A stretch of DNA of 64,000 nt from Rhinopomastus cyanomelas (taxonomy: Eukaryota > Chordata > Aves > Bucerotiformes > Rhinopomastidae), in NCBI GenBank assembly GCA_013400115.1, contig VXBP01004050.1:63780-127779 (forward strand), in the 5' to 3' direction. How positions within the stretch are numbered: position 1 is the stretch's first letter; every line of letters begins with the position of its first letter. Of this stretch, positions 11,478 through 23,370 are shown one piece after another. A program made the translations under genes and the position numbers. Below the pieces are notes generated by a model, which saw only the letters and a program-made list of their open reading frames with translations, searched no databases and was not told the origin of the DNA.

Positions 11478-11680
11478 AGTCACAGAATATCTTTGGTTGG
11501 AAGAGATGTTTAAGATCATCCAGTCCAACCTTTGACCCAGTGCTGCCAGGCCACCACTAAACCCTAAGCACCAGGTCTGCACGGTTTAAACACCTCCAGG
11601 GACAGTGACTACGGATCTAAACATTCACCAGCCACCTGGTCTGGGCAAAGGAAGGACAAACCTTTTTCCTCAGCACTGCT
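11478..11680 (-). mobile_element. CR1 LINE 3' fragment, old subtype
   Basis: Tail 'cagaatatctttggttggaag' with 'gtgctgccaggccaccactaaacc', an older CR1 subtype, then partly deleted ORF2 end. The 258 bp to its right (11681-11938) are unique. Confidence 0.83.
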
Positions 11681-11938
11681 CCTTCCAGTCGATGAAGCAG
11701 AGGAACTGGCTGGCACTGCAAAACTCAGTGCTGTCACGTTAAACCTTGTGCTTGGGGCACATGATCTCAGTTTAGACGGTCACTAGCTCCACAGAAGTAC
11801 ATACCTTGCTCGAGGCCACACACCTGGGAAGTCCCTGCAAGCTCTGACTGGCCCTACACAGAGCTTGACTTCAAATTGATTTCACATACTTGAGTTCACC
11901 AGCTGCTGCCTGGAACCAGCACATCACCCTTCCCTAAA

Positions 11939-12064
11939 CCACAGAATCGCAGAACGTTAGGGATTGGAAGGGACCTCGAAAGATCAGCCAGACCAATCCC
12001 CCAGCCAGAGCAGGAGGACCTAGACCAAGCCACACAGGAACACATCCAGGCAGGTAAGACATTA
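11939..12064 (-). mobile_element. CR1 LINE 3' tail only
   Basis: About 125 bp of tail and 3' UTR of the dominant subtype, a short 5'-truncated copy. Confidence 0.88.
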
Positions 12065-12238
12065 ACTCTGCGTTTCATGTCTGTGGCCCTTCCTCACCAT
12101 CCCCACTCTCACTGAGGATCAGCTGTGCTCCAGAAATTAGGGTTTTCCTATTAAAAGCACAAAGAAATTACAGTTCAACAACATCCATCCAAACTCACTT
12201 CAAACATCAGCTCCAAGAGGTCCATAGTCTGTTGGCTT

Positions 12239-12639
12239 TGATGGCAGACTGTGCTGCCATTCAGCAGGACCTGGACAGGCTGGAGAGCTGGGCAGTGAAG
12301 TATGACAAGGGTAAATGTAGAGTCTTGCATCTGGGCAAGAACAACCCCAGGGACCAGTATAGTCTGGGGACTGACCTTTTGGAGAGCCATGTAGGAGAGA
12401 GGGACCTGGAGATTCTGGTGGACAGAAGGATGCCCACGAGCCACCAGTGTGCTCTTATGGCCAAGAGGGCCAACAGCATCCTGGGGTGAATCAGAAGGGG
12501 GTGGTTAGCAGATCAAGAGAGGTTCTTCTCCTTCTCTACTCTGCCGTAGTGAGACCACATCTGGATGTTGTGTCCAGTTCTGGGCCCCTCAGTTCAAGAG
12601 GGATGTGGAGCTTCCTAATGATTCTATGATTCTGTGATA
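12239..12639 (+). mobile_element. CR1 LINE, RT C-terminal segment with deleted ORF2 end
   Basis: The frame at 12232-12489 reads AAIQQDLDRLESW..KCRVLHLG..ERDLEILVD, the CR1 RT region after the catalytic box. A jump near 12612 goes from 'gggatgtggagct' straight to the tail, so the last ~450 bp of the standard element are missing. Confidence 0.9.
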
Positions 12640-13109
12640 ATAGGTTATTAATATTAAAAGTAAGAGATTCCATTAAAAAAATCATTAACTATTCCCCAGC
12701 TTCCTATTTTTTGCAGAACTATGAGCTTCTTCTCTAAATGTAAACCTCTAAACTTCCTCCCAGCAGGCCAGAAGCCAAACTCATCCTTATCCCAGGGGGG
12801 ACAACAGCAATAACTTACCATTTGCTAATTAGGAGGAGGTTTGATGTCAACTCCATGTGTCACCAGGCTTCCTTCATGACTTCAGGCAGAGCGATGCCTC
12901 AGTGCTGAGATCTCCAGGCTGCACTGGGAAGGCAAAACAGCAGTTTTGTAAACTGTCCTTTGAGCTGTGATTTCTGCACGGTGCAGTGGGGTCATCTCCT
13001 GTCAAGTCACCCCACCTTACACCCCATATGTTGTGCAGGTCAGTACTTTCACCTTCCTCAGCATCTCTTCCATCACTCCTGAACAAGCAATCAAGAGCAT
13101 TTCTGGAAC
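12640..13109. other. unique DNA, nothing recognised
   Basis: AT-rich left half, neutral right half, no gene signal. The start of the following CR1 could lie up to 70 bp further left. Confidence 0.4.
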
Positions 13110-13482
13110 ACTTACAATCCCCTCCCTGAGCAGCCTGTTCCAAGGCCTGACGGCCCTTTACAGGAAGAAACTACTCCCTAGGTCCAACCTCAACTTCCTA
13201 CACTGCAGCCTGAGGTCATTTCATCTTGTCCTATTGCTAGTTCCTTGTGAGAGGAGACCAGCCCCTACTTCTCTACACCCTCCTTTCAGGCATTGTAGAC
13301 AGCAATAAGGTCTCCCCTCTTTCCCTCAGCCTCCTTTTCTGCAGACAACAGGCTCAGCTCCCTCAGCTGGTCCTCACAAGGTTTGCTCTCCAGACCCTTC
13401 ACTAACCTTGTTGCCCATCCCTGGACCTGCTTTAGCCCCTCGATGTCCTTCTTGTATTTAAGTGCCCCAAACTAAACCTAGT
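13110..13482 (-). mobile_element. CR1 LINE, diverged, without a clear tail
   Basis: Contains 'ccctgagcagcctgttccaaggc' and later CR1 blocks ending 'cttcttgtatttaagtgcccc'. The 3' tail is unrecognisable, so this is an old or internally deleted copy. Confidence 0.8.
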
Positions 13483-13483
13483 A

Positions 13484-13588
13484 GAATAATGGAATCATTA
13501 GGGATTGGAAGAGATCTCAAGAGATCATCCAGTCCAATCCCCCTGACAAGCAGCATCACCTAGATCCAGTCACACAGGAACACATCCT
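13484..13588 (-). mobile_element. CR1 LINE 3' tail only
   Basis: Short tail-side piece whose right end joins a plus-strand CR1 at about 13588. Confidence 0.87.
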
Positions 13589-13736
13589 GAGCTTCTGGAG
13601 AGAGTTCAGCATAGGGCAACAAAGATGATGAAGGAGGTGGAGCGCCTCCTTTATGAGAAGAGGCTGAGGGAGTTGGGTCTCTTCAGCTTGGAGAAGANCA
13701 ATCTGTAGTGATTCTATGATTCTATTTTTCTATGAT
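13589..13736 (+). mobile_element. CR1 LINE, interrupted by an assembly join
   Basis: Begins 'cttctggagagagttcagc', is cut by a single N at 13698 and continues as a tail only (gattctatgattctat). The body of the element is missing at the N. Confidence 0.87.
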
Positions 13737-14160
13737 CCAGATGGGTTTTAAACGTCTCCAGTGAATGAGACTCCACAACCCCCCTGGGCAGCCTGTTCCA
13801 GGGCTCTGTCACCCTCACTGGGAAGAAGTTTCTTCTCAAATTTATGTGGAACCTCCTCTGCTCCAGCTCACACCCATTGCCCCTTGTCCTATCACTAGAT
13901 GACACTGAGCAGAGCCTGGCTCCATCCTCCTGACACCCACCCTTCACATATTTATAGACATGAATGAGGTCACCCCTCAGTCTTCTCTTCTCCAAGCTAA
14001 AGAGACCCAGTACTCTAGGTTCTGCCTCAACAGTCCCAACTGTTGGGGCTGTCACATCTCTATCCTGCCGGCCACAGTATTTCTGGTACAAGCCAGGATG
14101 CGACTGGCCTTCTTGCCCAGCTGAGCCCACTGCTCTCTTGGTGGTCACTCAATACCCCCA
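13737..14160 (-). mobile_element. CR1 LINE, ORF2 end, lacking its tail
   Basis: Starts mid-3' region ('tccagatgggttttaaacg') directly after the plus-strand tail. The minus frame 13714-14148 carries the ORF2 C-terminus through EPWNRLPRGVVE. The right ~140 bp are a more diverged CR1-like part ('ccaggatgcgactggcc'). Confidence 0.86.
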
Positions 14161-14849
14161 GGACACAGGTGCCTGCACTCTACTAAAACCCTCTACGCAG
14201 AGACCCGAGGTTTAGTCAGTCCCCCCTGGAGAACAGCAGTTGTTTTCACCCCAAAGTCAAATGACTCACGACCTAAACCAGCCTTTGTCTCTCCTGACTG
14301 TCACAGAGGCTCGAGACGACCACTTCAGCGGCAGGTTTCTGCTTGGTGAATGCTTAAACGCCGGCGAGAGGATCCAGCATGAAAACAGCATGAAAACAAG
14401 CTGAAGCTAATGTGAAGCAAATAACATAAGGAAATGAGCTGAAAATGACTATATTGTTCAGCTCAGCTGTCGCAGAGGCTCACATCTCCTGCAGCCACCT
14501 GCCGCTGAAGGGGACAAAGCCGTAGGATTGCCAGTAATGTTCTTATCCTCTTTTTCCTCTGCACAGCTCCTGTGGTTGATCACCAGCAGATGAATAAAAC
14601 ATACTTCCATGTGGATGAGACAACGTGTGCCAGCTTTGCTGCCGGCGTTGTGTCCACATGACTAGCGCTCCCCTTCGCTAACCCTTCTTCCCACTTCTGC
14701 TGTTAACCCTCCTCTCACGGCGCAAGGGAAGACAAGGCAGATCTGAGGAGTCGTGATGCTTCTTCTTCCTTTTGATTTTCTTCCTTTCAAATTTGCTATT
14801 TGAAAGTGGTCTGGTGTGAGGAGAGGGGAGGAAGTTACATTTCCAGACA
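14161..14849. other. unique DNA, nothing recognised
   Basis: A few CpGs near 14360 and mixed composition. No gene, tandem repeat or mobile element recognised. Confidence 0.45.
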
Positions 14850-15004
14850 GATGCCCAGGGGGGTTGTGGAGTCTCCTTCACTGGAGACTTTTAAAACCCA
14901 AGTGGACGTGTTCCTGTGCGACTAGATCTAGGTCGTCCTGCTGTGGCAGGGGGATTGGACTGGATGATCTTTTGAGGTCCCTTCCAATCCCCAATGTTCT
15001 GTGG
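14850..15004 (+). mobile_element. CR1 LINE 3' fragment
   Basis: Short copy beginning in the last ORF2 codons ('gcccaggggggttgtggag') and ending 'caatgttctgtgg'. Confidence 0.9.
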
Positions 15005-15059
15005 TAGTTTAAAATTTCTTCTAGAATGAATCTAAAAAGCAACAAAAATTAAACCATTT

Positions 15060-15583
15060 GTACTGGGAGACCGCATGTGGAGTGTTGTGTGCAGCTCTGG
15101 GACACTCAGTTCAAGAGGGATGTGGAGCTGCTGGAGAGGGTCCAGCACAGGGCAACAAGGATGATGAAGGAGGTGGAGCACCTCCCTTATGAGGAGAGGC
15201 TGAGGATGCTGGGTCTCTTTAGCTTGGAGAAAAGAAGACTGAGGGGTGATCTCATTAATGTCACCACATATGTGAAGGGTGGGTGTCAGGAGGATGGAGC
15301 CAGGCTCTGCTCAGTGGCATGCAATGATAGGACAAGGGGCAGTGGGTGTAAGCTGAAACATAGGAGGTGCCACATCAGTATCAGAAGGAACTTCTTCCCA
15401 GTGAGGGTGATGAAGCAGTGGCACAGGCTGCCCAGTGAGGTTGTGGAGTCTCCTTCTCTGGAAATGTTTAAGACCCACCTGGACATGTTCCTGTGTGACT
15501 TGGTCTAGGTGATCCTGCTGTGTCAGTGGGAGTGGACTGGATGATCTTTGGAGGTCCCTTCCAATCCCTAATGATTCTATGAA
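15060..15583 (+). mobile_element. CR1 LINE, well-preserved ORF2 C-terminus
   Basis: An uninterrupted frame (15077-15508, ending FLCDLV then stop) covers the last 143 codons of ORF2, followed by the 3' UTR and tail. An open frame of this length indicates a relatively young copy. Confidence 0.94.
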
Positions 15584-15599
15584 ACTAGACCTTATTACT

Positions 15600-15915
15600 G
15601 TCGAGAACTACCAGAACTGAGGGTGTAGAGAGGTGGGCATTGGTCTCTTCTCACATAGAACATGTCACACAAGGACAAGAGGAAATGGCTTTAAGCTGCA
15701 CCAAGGGAAGGTTAGGTTGGCCATGAGAAATTTCACCATGGAAAGGGTCCTCAGCCCTTGGAACAGGGTGCCCAAGGAGGTAGTTGAATTGCCATCCCTG
15801 GCCGTGTTTCACAGTCGTGGACACCTGGAGATCAGGGACAGGGTTTAGTGGTGGCCTTGGGACAGTTGAGTTAATGGACTCAATGATCTTGATCTTTTCC
15901 AAACTCAACAACTGT
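15600..15915 (+). mobile_element. CR1 LINE 3' fragment, left half of a duplicated block
   Basis: The 'gtgtagagaggtggg.attgg' subtype with a decayed tail near 15900. A closely similar CR1 lies at 30212-30700, and both are followed by the same non-CR1 segment. Confidence 0.87.
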
Positions 15916-15925
15916 TTGAGTTAAG

Positions 15926-16140
15926 TAAATATGAAGTTGGCTTCTAGAAAGAAGTTAGTTACTGTAAATAGGACAGTAGCCAAGATTAAAATCACTCTGC
16001 AAAAGCAAATATGTCCTTTGCACATCCTACAGGAATTTAGGCCTGGAGGAAACGAATACTGGTGGTGAAAGACTCCTGTAGTCTTCAAATACCTCAGGTA
16101 ACAATAGCTGCAGCCCTGCCAAACCAGGATGCACTCACAT
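15926..16140 (+). repeat. dispersed repeat of unknown class, copy 1
   Basis: About 215 bp closely matching 30708-30925 (shared stretches include 'aatcactctgcaaaagcaaa' and 'ccaggatgcactcacata'). It lies immediately 3' of the same CR1 subtype in both places. It is not CR1 itself. A segmental duplication or an unlisted retroelement are both possible. Confidence 0.8.
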
Positions 16141-16145
16141 ACTCC

Positions 16146-16309
16146 ATAAGAGGGGGGCTGAATCGCCATCCCTGGCCATATTTCACAGTTGTGGGGATTT
16201 GGAGATCAGAGACAGGGTTTAGTGGAGACCTTGGGACAGTTGGTTGGACTCAATGATCTTGAAGGGCTTTTCCAGCCTAAAAGATTCAGTGATTATATGA
16301 GTCTATGAT
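16146..16309 (+). mobile_element. CR1 LINE 3' fragment
   Basis: Starts 'aggggggctgaatcgccatc' directly after the dispersed repeat and ends 'tatgagtctatgatt'. It could be the displaced remainder of the 15600-15915 element. Confidence 0.85.
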
Positions 16310-16337
16310 TAAAAGTTACACAGCACATAGGTTTGGA

Positions 16338-16705
16338 ATCACAGAATCATAGAATTATTAGGGATTGGAAGGGACCTCAAAAGATCATCTAGTCCAATCC
16401 CCCTGACATAGCAGGATCACCTAGACCAAGTTGCACAGGAACATGTCCAGGTGGGTCTTAAACGTCTCCAGAGAAGGAGACTCCACAACCNGAAGGGACC
16501 TCGAAAGATCATCTAGTCCAATCCCCCAGAAGAGCACATTGGAATCACAGTATCACAGAACATAAGGGATTGGAAGGGACCTCGAAAGATCATCTAGTCC
16601 AAGACGCCTGCAACAGGAGGATCACCTAGACCAAGTCGCACAGGAACATATTCAGGTGGGTTTTAAATGTGTCCAGAGAAGGTCATCTCTGGAAGCAAGC
16701 CCCTG
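16338..16705 (-). mobile_element. three consecutive CR1 3' fragments
   Basis: Pieces at 16338-16490, 16492-16535 (after a single N at 16491) and 16541-16705, all the same strand and subtype. The repeated tail across the N suggests either tandem insertions or a collapsed assembly. Confidence 0.87.
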
Positions 16706-18054
16706 TCAAAGTGCTCTCTGGGTATTAAAAAGTCTTCTGGAGACCCATGCAAAACACCAGAGCATCAAGAGCTTCACAGACTGTACCGATGCCCCAGAAT
16801 CACTGCTTGAGCCACTTGGAAGTTCTTCAGCTAGGCTGTCACGTCAGGAAGGCGGGAGGCAGGAACAACCTGCGTGACCTGACGCCTTTATTATTCAACA
16901 ATTTCATGCCCTTTGCTGGGACACCTGACCTTCAGCCTCACCCTCAGGGATAGCAGGGAGCAGCGACAGAAATGCAGAACAAAAACCCACTCATGTTTGC
17001 ATAATTTGGCCCCTGGATGGAACCTGAGAGTGAAAGCAGAGACGCTAAGGATTGCTCAGGGGATCAGCGCCGTGTTTTAGGTTAAATTTCACCCTTTGGT
17101 TATCTCACTTGGCTGCAGACCGAAAACCACCTGCTGTGGCAATAACAAACGCAGCTGACCGGGGCCGCAGCTCCTGGTACCCTCCTCTGCACACTTCACA
17201 GGAATTCAAATGCCTGAGGAGGAGACCTCTGCTTGTGGCACCAGCTGAAGCTTAAGCAGAGAAACCATCGAACAGGCAGCTAACGACTGGGTAGACACCA
17301 GGTTTCTCCATGTTCTGCCAGGGACTCACTTGGCCACGCATTTTCCATGCGTACATCCCCCATGAAGTTGAATCACCGGGCACACTCTGCTTAATCAGAA
17401 CGCAAGCCAGCACACGCTCAGATCAATGGGAGGCAATCCTGACTTCCAAGGGAGGAAGCAGAATCTAAATCACTTTATTATTAATTCAGACTCACTTTTT
17501 CCCTCGTTGCTGTTGCCTTACGGGGTGGGTGTTTTATGTTCCACTGCGCAAGTGGCTCTAACCTACCCCTGGCTGCCGTCAGTAATAGAGACCCTTAATC
17601 CATCTGAGCACCCACAAGCACTTCTAAAACCACAGGGGAAGCTTAGAGCAATCCTGGGAAGCATCCAACATCCTACTGGATTGATGTGTAGCATAGTTAT
17701 TCCAAGCTTTCTCCCCTCCCCGCCGTCCCTGTTCGTTACCATGACGCATTGAAAAAAGCACTAACTAATTATTTTAATTGCACTTTTTTGCAGGATTTCT
17801 CATGGGGCTTGGAATGCAGCTGCCTCACCTCCATCCCATCTGGCTGGGGTGGGGATGGAAAGCTATTAGGAAGATGTGTGTTCCCCAGAGCGAGCAGGAC
17901 TTTGCGCTGCAGATGTCTTTATGGAGGTGGGGGGGTTACAGGGAACAGGTGTGTTGCACCCAAACACTCCCTGCTTTGAAACTGATAGACTCCAGTAGGA
18001 GAACTTCTGTCAGCTCCACAGCATCACAGCCAGCCTAACTCCCACCCCACTATT
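16706..18054. other. unique DNA, 1.3 kb, nothing recognised
   Basis: One of the longest repeat-free stretches. Open frames to 108 codons lack conserved motifs. A G-run is present near 17930. Confidence 0.45.
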
Positions 18055-18222
18055 GTTGGAACAGGCTGCACAGGGGGGTTTTGGAGTCTCCTTCACTGGA
18101 GATGTTTAAGACCAACCTGGATGTGTTCCTGTGTGACTTGGTCTAGGTGATCCTGCTGTGTCAGGGGGATTGGACTAGATGATCTTTGGAGGTCCCTTCC
18201 AGTCCCTAATGATTCTGTTCTT
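18055..18222 (+). mobile_element. CR1 LINE 3' fragment
   Basis: Short 5'-truncated copy from 'ttggaacaggctgcacagggg' to 'cctaatgattctgttc'. Confidence 0.9.
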
Positions 18223-18234
18223 TTGGGGGTGAGG

Positions 18235-18904
18235 GGAAGGATATTATGCAGGATGACTGTGAGCCAGCAATGTGCTCTTGTAGCCAAGAAGGCCAACGGC
18301 ATCCTCGGGTGGATTAGAAGTAGGGTGGTTAGGAGATCGAGAGATGTTCTTCTCTCCCTCTACCCTTCCCTGGTGAGACCACATCTGGAATGTTGTGTCC
18401 ACTTCTAGGTCACTCAGTTCAAGAAGGACTCAGAGCTGCTGGAGAGAGTCCGCAGCAGAGCCACAGAAATGATGAAGGGAGTGGAGCATCATCCTGCTGA
18501 GGAAAGGCTGAGGAATCTGGGTCTCTTGAGCTTGGGGAAGAGGACATTGAGGTGTGACCTCAGTCATGTTGATAAATATAGGAAGGGTGAGTGTCAGGAG
18601 GATGGAGCCAGGCTTTCCTCAGGGGCACCCAATGACAGGACAAGGGGCAAAATGTGGGTGTGAGCTGGAACAGAGGAGGTTCCATATAAATATCAGAAGG
18701 ACCTTCTTCCCAGTGAGGGTGAATGAGCCCTGGAAGGGGCTGCCCAGGGAGGCTGTGGAGACTCTTCTCTGGAGACATTTAAAACCCTCCTGGACATGTT
18801 CCTGTGTGACTGGATCTAGGTGATCCTGCTGTGTCAGGGGGATTGGACTGGGTGATCTTTCAGGGTCCCTTCCAACCCCTAATGTTCTGTGATTCCATGA
18901 TTGT
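18235..18904 (+). mobile_element. CR1 LINE, RT C-terminus to tail
   Basis: Begins in the RT segment coding MSQQCALVAKKANGILGW-like residues (frame 18223-18408) and runs to the tail. Frameshifts near 18400 and 18650 split the frame into three. Confidence 0.92.
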
Positions 18905-19525
18905 GGAAATAAAAATACCTTTGTGGGGCTGATGTCCTAAAAAGACATTTATGGGTTTCCAACAGGAATTCTGTTAGTTTCCGAGGGCAAAATATTGCAG
19001 CTCTTTGCAACGGTTTTGATCTTGCAGGCGATGAGTTATCTGCAACAAGATTAAGATCACTTATGGAAAAATATGCTGTTAGGAATGGAGCGAAGGAAAA
19101 CACCCCCACAGAAACCTGATTAATCAAGTGCAATTGGCAGCAAGCACAGAAGAGAGATTGTGTTCTTTAGGTGACATTTTTTAGTGCAGATGAGTTTTTG
19201 CTTGGCTCAGAGTGGTGTCGGCATGTTTTCCCTCTCCCACTCCTGTTTTGGACCTTGTTAAAGGCTCTGTCAGTACCTTGAACCCCACATGTCCTGACTC
19301 ATTCTGCTTGGGCTCCAGCCTTTCAAAGATAAGTAAGAGGGAAGGTAATTGGGATCTTCAGGGGTTCTGAGCAGGGTAGCACTGCAAAATAAATCCATGT
19401 TTACTCTTGAAAATCAGAATTTACATCTCGAAGATGAGCTACATCGGTACAACAGGCAGTGAGCTGGTGTTAAGCTTTCCCAGGGGCTGGTCAGACCCTG
19501 TTCTCCAGGAGATCTATGAGAGAAT
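18905..19525. other. unique DNA, nothing recognised
   Basis: AT-leaning unique sequence without a recognisable feature. Confidence 0.45.
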
Positions 19526-19975
19526 CATAGAATCACCCTGGCTGGAAAGAACCTCCAGGGTCATCAAGTCCAGCCCTCATCCCAACAGCTCCCTAACTCC
19601 TACACCATGGCCTCCAGTCCTCTTCTAGCTACTCAGTTTTTAAACCCCTCCAGGGACGGTGACTCCACCACCTCCCTGGGCAGCCTGTTCCAGTGCCCAA
19701 CCACTCTCTTCGCAAGGAACTTCTTCCTAAGATCCAATCTAAACCTCCCCTGATGCATCTTGAGGACATTTCCCCTTGTCCTATCATTAGGAATTTGGGA
19801 GAGGAGTCCAGCACCAGCCTCACTACAACCTCCTTTTAGGTAGCTGCAGAGAGGTAATAAAGTCTCCTCTCAGCCTCCTCTAAACAGCCTCAGTCCCCTC
19901 AGCTGCTCTTCACAGGATCTGTTCTCCAGCCCTCTCTCCAGCCTCGTTGCCCTCAGCTTCCTCTTGTCTAGACTA
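19526..19975 (-). mobile_element. CR1 LINE, 'ccctggctggaaagaacc' subtype
   Basis: A distinct CR1 subtype (tail 'gaatcaccctggctgg', then 'gtcatcaagtccagccc'), reading through the ORF2 end to 'cttcctcttgtctag'. Confidence 0.87.
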
Positions 19976-20994
19976 AATAACATAACATGAACATGTCACT
20001 GGGAACCTCTAATTCCTAATTATTTTGAGGGTGATCTGGATGGAGAATTTCCCCCCTTCACAGTTAGAATTCAACGGCCAGCAGTTACCCCATGTCTGGT
20101 GTTAGGGAGTTAAATTCTTGCTCCCTGCGTTATTTTAGCTCCTTTTCTGAACAAGTAACAGATGTGCCCAGAGCCCAGAAAAAGAGCTTTGGGAAACATT
20201 CATGTTTTTTCACTAAACTAATCCTGACAAGTGGAACGTCCAAAGTACAACAGCTCCCTTCCCGTCTCTGACCTCTGCCTCCCAGCCTGGGGAGGCTGTC
20301 AAAGGCCCTTTCTCCTCTCCCATCGCATTTTCTGCATCTGCAGCCTGGTCTGTGCAGTGTGTCACTGCCTGTGTCCTCATCCTGGGGCGATGCAGCATCT
20401 CCCGACCGTGGAAGAGACTAAAATACATCATTTTGGGTGCAGGAAGAGTTTTATTTGACACTCCTACATCTGTGCCGTTGCTTAATGAAAATGCACCACC
20501 CGGTCTGAGAGGCCCTAATTGGAAAAAACCCTAAATACCAGTTTCTCAAACATTTCCAGACCGTGCTGTTTGATGGAAATGCAGTGTGCCAGGACAAAAT
20601 GTCTTGTTAATGGCTGAAGATAACACGAAGCTGCAGTATTACAAACCCTGTGACCTGCCACAAGCTGGTATTAGCAACGGGAAAAGCAGCCCGGTCCTGC
20701 TCTCCTCTTGGCTGTTGTGCTGCTCTTTCTCTTGTACAGCCTTAGTGCCTGAAAGGATGTGTCATTACCCGTTAGAACAGCAATTGAGTTTAGAATAAAC
20801 CCAGCAGAGAAAGAATTTAAAAGGTTGTTTTTCATGTGGAGCAGCTTTCCAGTCCATGTGCACCGCCCAAGCACACAAACACGTCCCTGCTGGAAGGCAG
20901 GAGATGCACAGGCAGTCATTATAAACAGGAGAGGGGAGGCTTCAGCTCCCCTCTGGAAGCTGGAGATGCAGGGGTGAAAAGAACAGATTCTTCT
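19976..20994. other. unique DNA, 1 kb, nothing recognised
   Basis: No conserved frame; the overlapping frames of 60-128 codons on both strands look like chance. Confidence 0.45.
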
Positions 20995-21613
20995 GGCTTC
21001 TGGGCCCCTCAGGTCCAGAAGGACACAGAGCTGCTGGAGAGACCAGCGCAGAGCCACAAAGATGATGAAGGGAGGGGATCATCTCCCTGCTGAGGAAAGG
21101 CTGAGGGAGCTGGGGCTCTTGAGCTGGGAGTAAAGCAGACTGAGGGGTGACCCCATGAATGTTGATAAATATGTCAAGGGTGGGTGTCAGGAGGATGGAA
21201 CCAGGCTCTGCTCAGGGGCATCTAGTGATAGGACAAGGGGCAGTGGGTGTGAGCTGGAACATAGGATGTTCCACATCAACGTGAGAAGGAACTTCTTCCC
21301 AGTGAGGGTGACAGAGCCCTGGAAGGGGCTGCCCAGGGGGATTGTGGTGTCTCCTTCTCTGGAGANNNNNNNNNNNNNNNNNNNNNNNNNNNNNNNNNNN
21401 NNNNNNNNNNNNNNNNNNNNNNNNNNNNNNNNNNNNNNNNNNNNNNNNNNNNNNNNNNNNNNNNNNNNNNNNNNNNNNNNNNNNNNNNNNNNNNNNNNNN
21501 NNNNNNNNNNNNNNNNNNNNNNNNNNNNNNNNNNNNNNNNNNNNNNNNNNNNNNNNNNNNNNNNNNNNNNNNNNNNNNNNNNNATCCTATGATCCTATGA
21601 TCCTATGATCATG
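20995..21613 (+). mobile_element. CR1 LINE interrupted by a sequencing gap
   Basis: ORF2 end (frame 21155-21360) runs into an N gap. On the far side only an 8-bp tandem tail remains (ATCCTATG x4 with a final variant), consistent with one CR1 spanning the gap. Confidence 0.9.
21366..21583. other. assembly gap, 218 Ns
   Basis: Run of Ns inside the CR1 3' region; it probably hides CR1 3' UTR plus an expanded ATCCTATG tail. Confidence 0.99.
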
Positions 21614-21674
21614 TCACGTATCTGTCTTTGCACAGCACGAGCTGATCCTCCAACAAACGCAGTCTGCTCAGTCT

Positions 21675-21867
21675 GCTTCCCAGTGAGGGTGAAAGAGCCC
21701 TGGAAGGGACTGCCCAGAGGGGCTGTGAAGTCTCCTTCACTGGAGATGTTTAAAACCCACATAGTCATGCTCCTTTGTGACTGGATCTAGGTGATCCTGC
21801 TGTGCCAGAGGGATTGGACTAGATGATCTTTCAATGTCCCTTCCAATCCCTAATATTCTGTGATTAG
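21675..21867 (+). mobile_element. CR1 LINE 3' fragment
   Basis: Short 5'-truncated copy ending 'cctaatattctgtgatt', immediately followed by a minus-strand tail, giving a tail-to-tail pair. Confidence 0.9.
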
Positions 21868-21955
21868 AATCATAGAATCATTAGGGATTGGAAGTGACCC
21901 CGAAAGATCATCTAGTCCAATCCCCCTGACACAGTAGGAACACTTCACTGGAGAA
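21868..21955 (-). mobile_element. CR1 LINE 3' tail only
   Basis: About 88 bp, tail-to-tail with the preceding plus-strand copy. Confidence 0.87.
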
Positions 21956-22185
21956 GTTATGGAATCAGAATCACTCTTGAAAAGAAACGATCTCAGGTGA
22001 GAAATGAAGTACCACCTAGTGAGAGCAGGTGAAGAATTCATCCATCACACTTACGCCAATTAAAAACATCTAGAACAACCTCTAAAACAACTGCACTGCA
22101 GCTCCTGCCTGTCCACCTGATGTCACAGTGCTTGCTATCCACTTTGAAGTTCAGAGCACGTCAGCATAACGCAGAGGTTTTCAAT

Positions 22186-22592
22186 ATCATAGAATCATAG
22201 AATCATTACGGATCGGAAGGGACCTCAAAAGATCATCTAGTCCAATCCCCCTGACACAGCAGGATCACCTAGACCAAGTCACACAGGAACCTGTCCAGTC
22301 GGGTCTTGACCATCTCCAGTGAGGGAGACTCCACAACCCCCCTGGGCAGCCTGTTCCAGTGCTCTGTCACCCTCACCGTGAAGAAGTTCCTTCTCAGGTT
22401 GATGTGGAACCTCCTATGTTCCAGCTTACAACCATTGCCCCTTGTCCTATCACTACATGACACCGAGAACAGCCCAGTGCCATCCTCCTGACACCCACCT
22501 CTCAAATATTTGTAGACATTAATGAGGGCACCCCTCAGTCTCCTCTTCTCCAAGCTAAAGAGACCCAGCTCCAAGCTAAAGAGACCCAGCTA
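22186..22592 (-). mobile_element. CR1 LINE, ORF2 end and tail
   Basis: The minus frame 22269-22574 is the ORF2 C-terminus. The right edge repeats 'ccaagctaaagagacccagct' twice, a small local duplication. Confidence 0.92.
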
Positions 22593-22632
22593 ATATGGGG
22601 CAGAAAGAGATGTGACAGTACAATAAAGAGCT

Positions 22633-23370
22633 GCCAGAATCACAGAATCACAGAACATCAGGGATTGGAAATGGACCTCGAAATACCATCCAGTCCAATC
22701 CCCCTGACACAGCAGGATCACCTAGACCAAGTCACACAGGAACACATCCAGGCAGGTTTTAAATGTCTCCAGATAAGAAGACCCCACAAGCTCCCATGGG
22801 CAGCCCCTTTCAGTGTTCCATCACCCTCACCATGAGGAAGTTCCTTCTCAAGCTGATGTGGAAACTCTTATGTTCCAGCTCGCACCCATTGACCTTCAGC
22901 TTACACTCACTGCCCTTCATCCTATCATTAGATGATATTGAGCAGAGCCTGGTTCCATCCTCCTGACACCCACCCTTCATATACTTATCAACATTAATGA
23001 GGTCACCCCTCAGTCTTCTTTTCTCCAAGCTCAAGAGACCCAGCTCCCTCAGCCTTTCCTCAGCAGGATGATGCTCCACTCCCTTCATCACCTTTGTAGC
23101 TCTGTGCTGGACTCTCTCCAGCAGTTTTGTGTCCTTCTTGAACTGAGGAGCCCAAAACTGGACACAATACTCCAGATGTGGTCTCACCAGGGCAGAGTAG
23201 AGGGCCAGGAGAACCTCTCTCGATCTTCTAATCAACACCCTTCTGATTCATCTCCAGATGCTGTTTTCCTTCTTGGTTACCAGACCCCATTGCAGGCTCC
23301 TGGCCATTCTGCTGTCCACCAGGACCCCCAGGTCCCTTTCTCCTACACTGCCCTCCAACAGATCACAACA
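22633..23370 (-). mobile_element. CR1 LINE, longest 3' copy in the left half
   Basis: The minus strand codes from the RT C-terminus (VGERDLGVLVDSRM..) through the ORF2 end, with a long uninterrupted frame at 22810-23238 (142 codons). An internal duplication near 22875-22925 repeats the 'gttccagctcacaccc' block in diverged form. Confidence 0.92.

Noticed and set aside
17426..17752. 108-codon open frame in unique DNA
   Set aside because: No recognisable family or supporting context; overlaps ordinary unique sequence.
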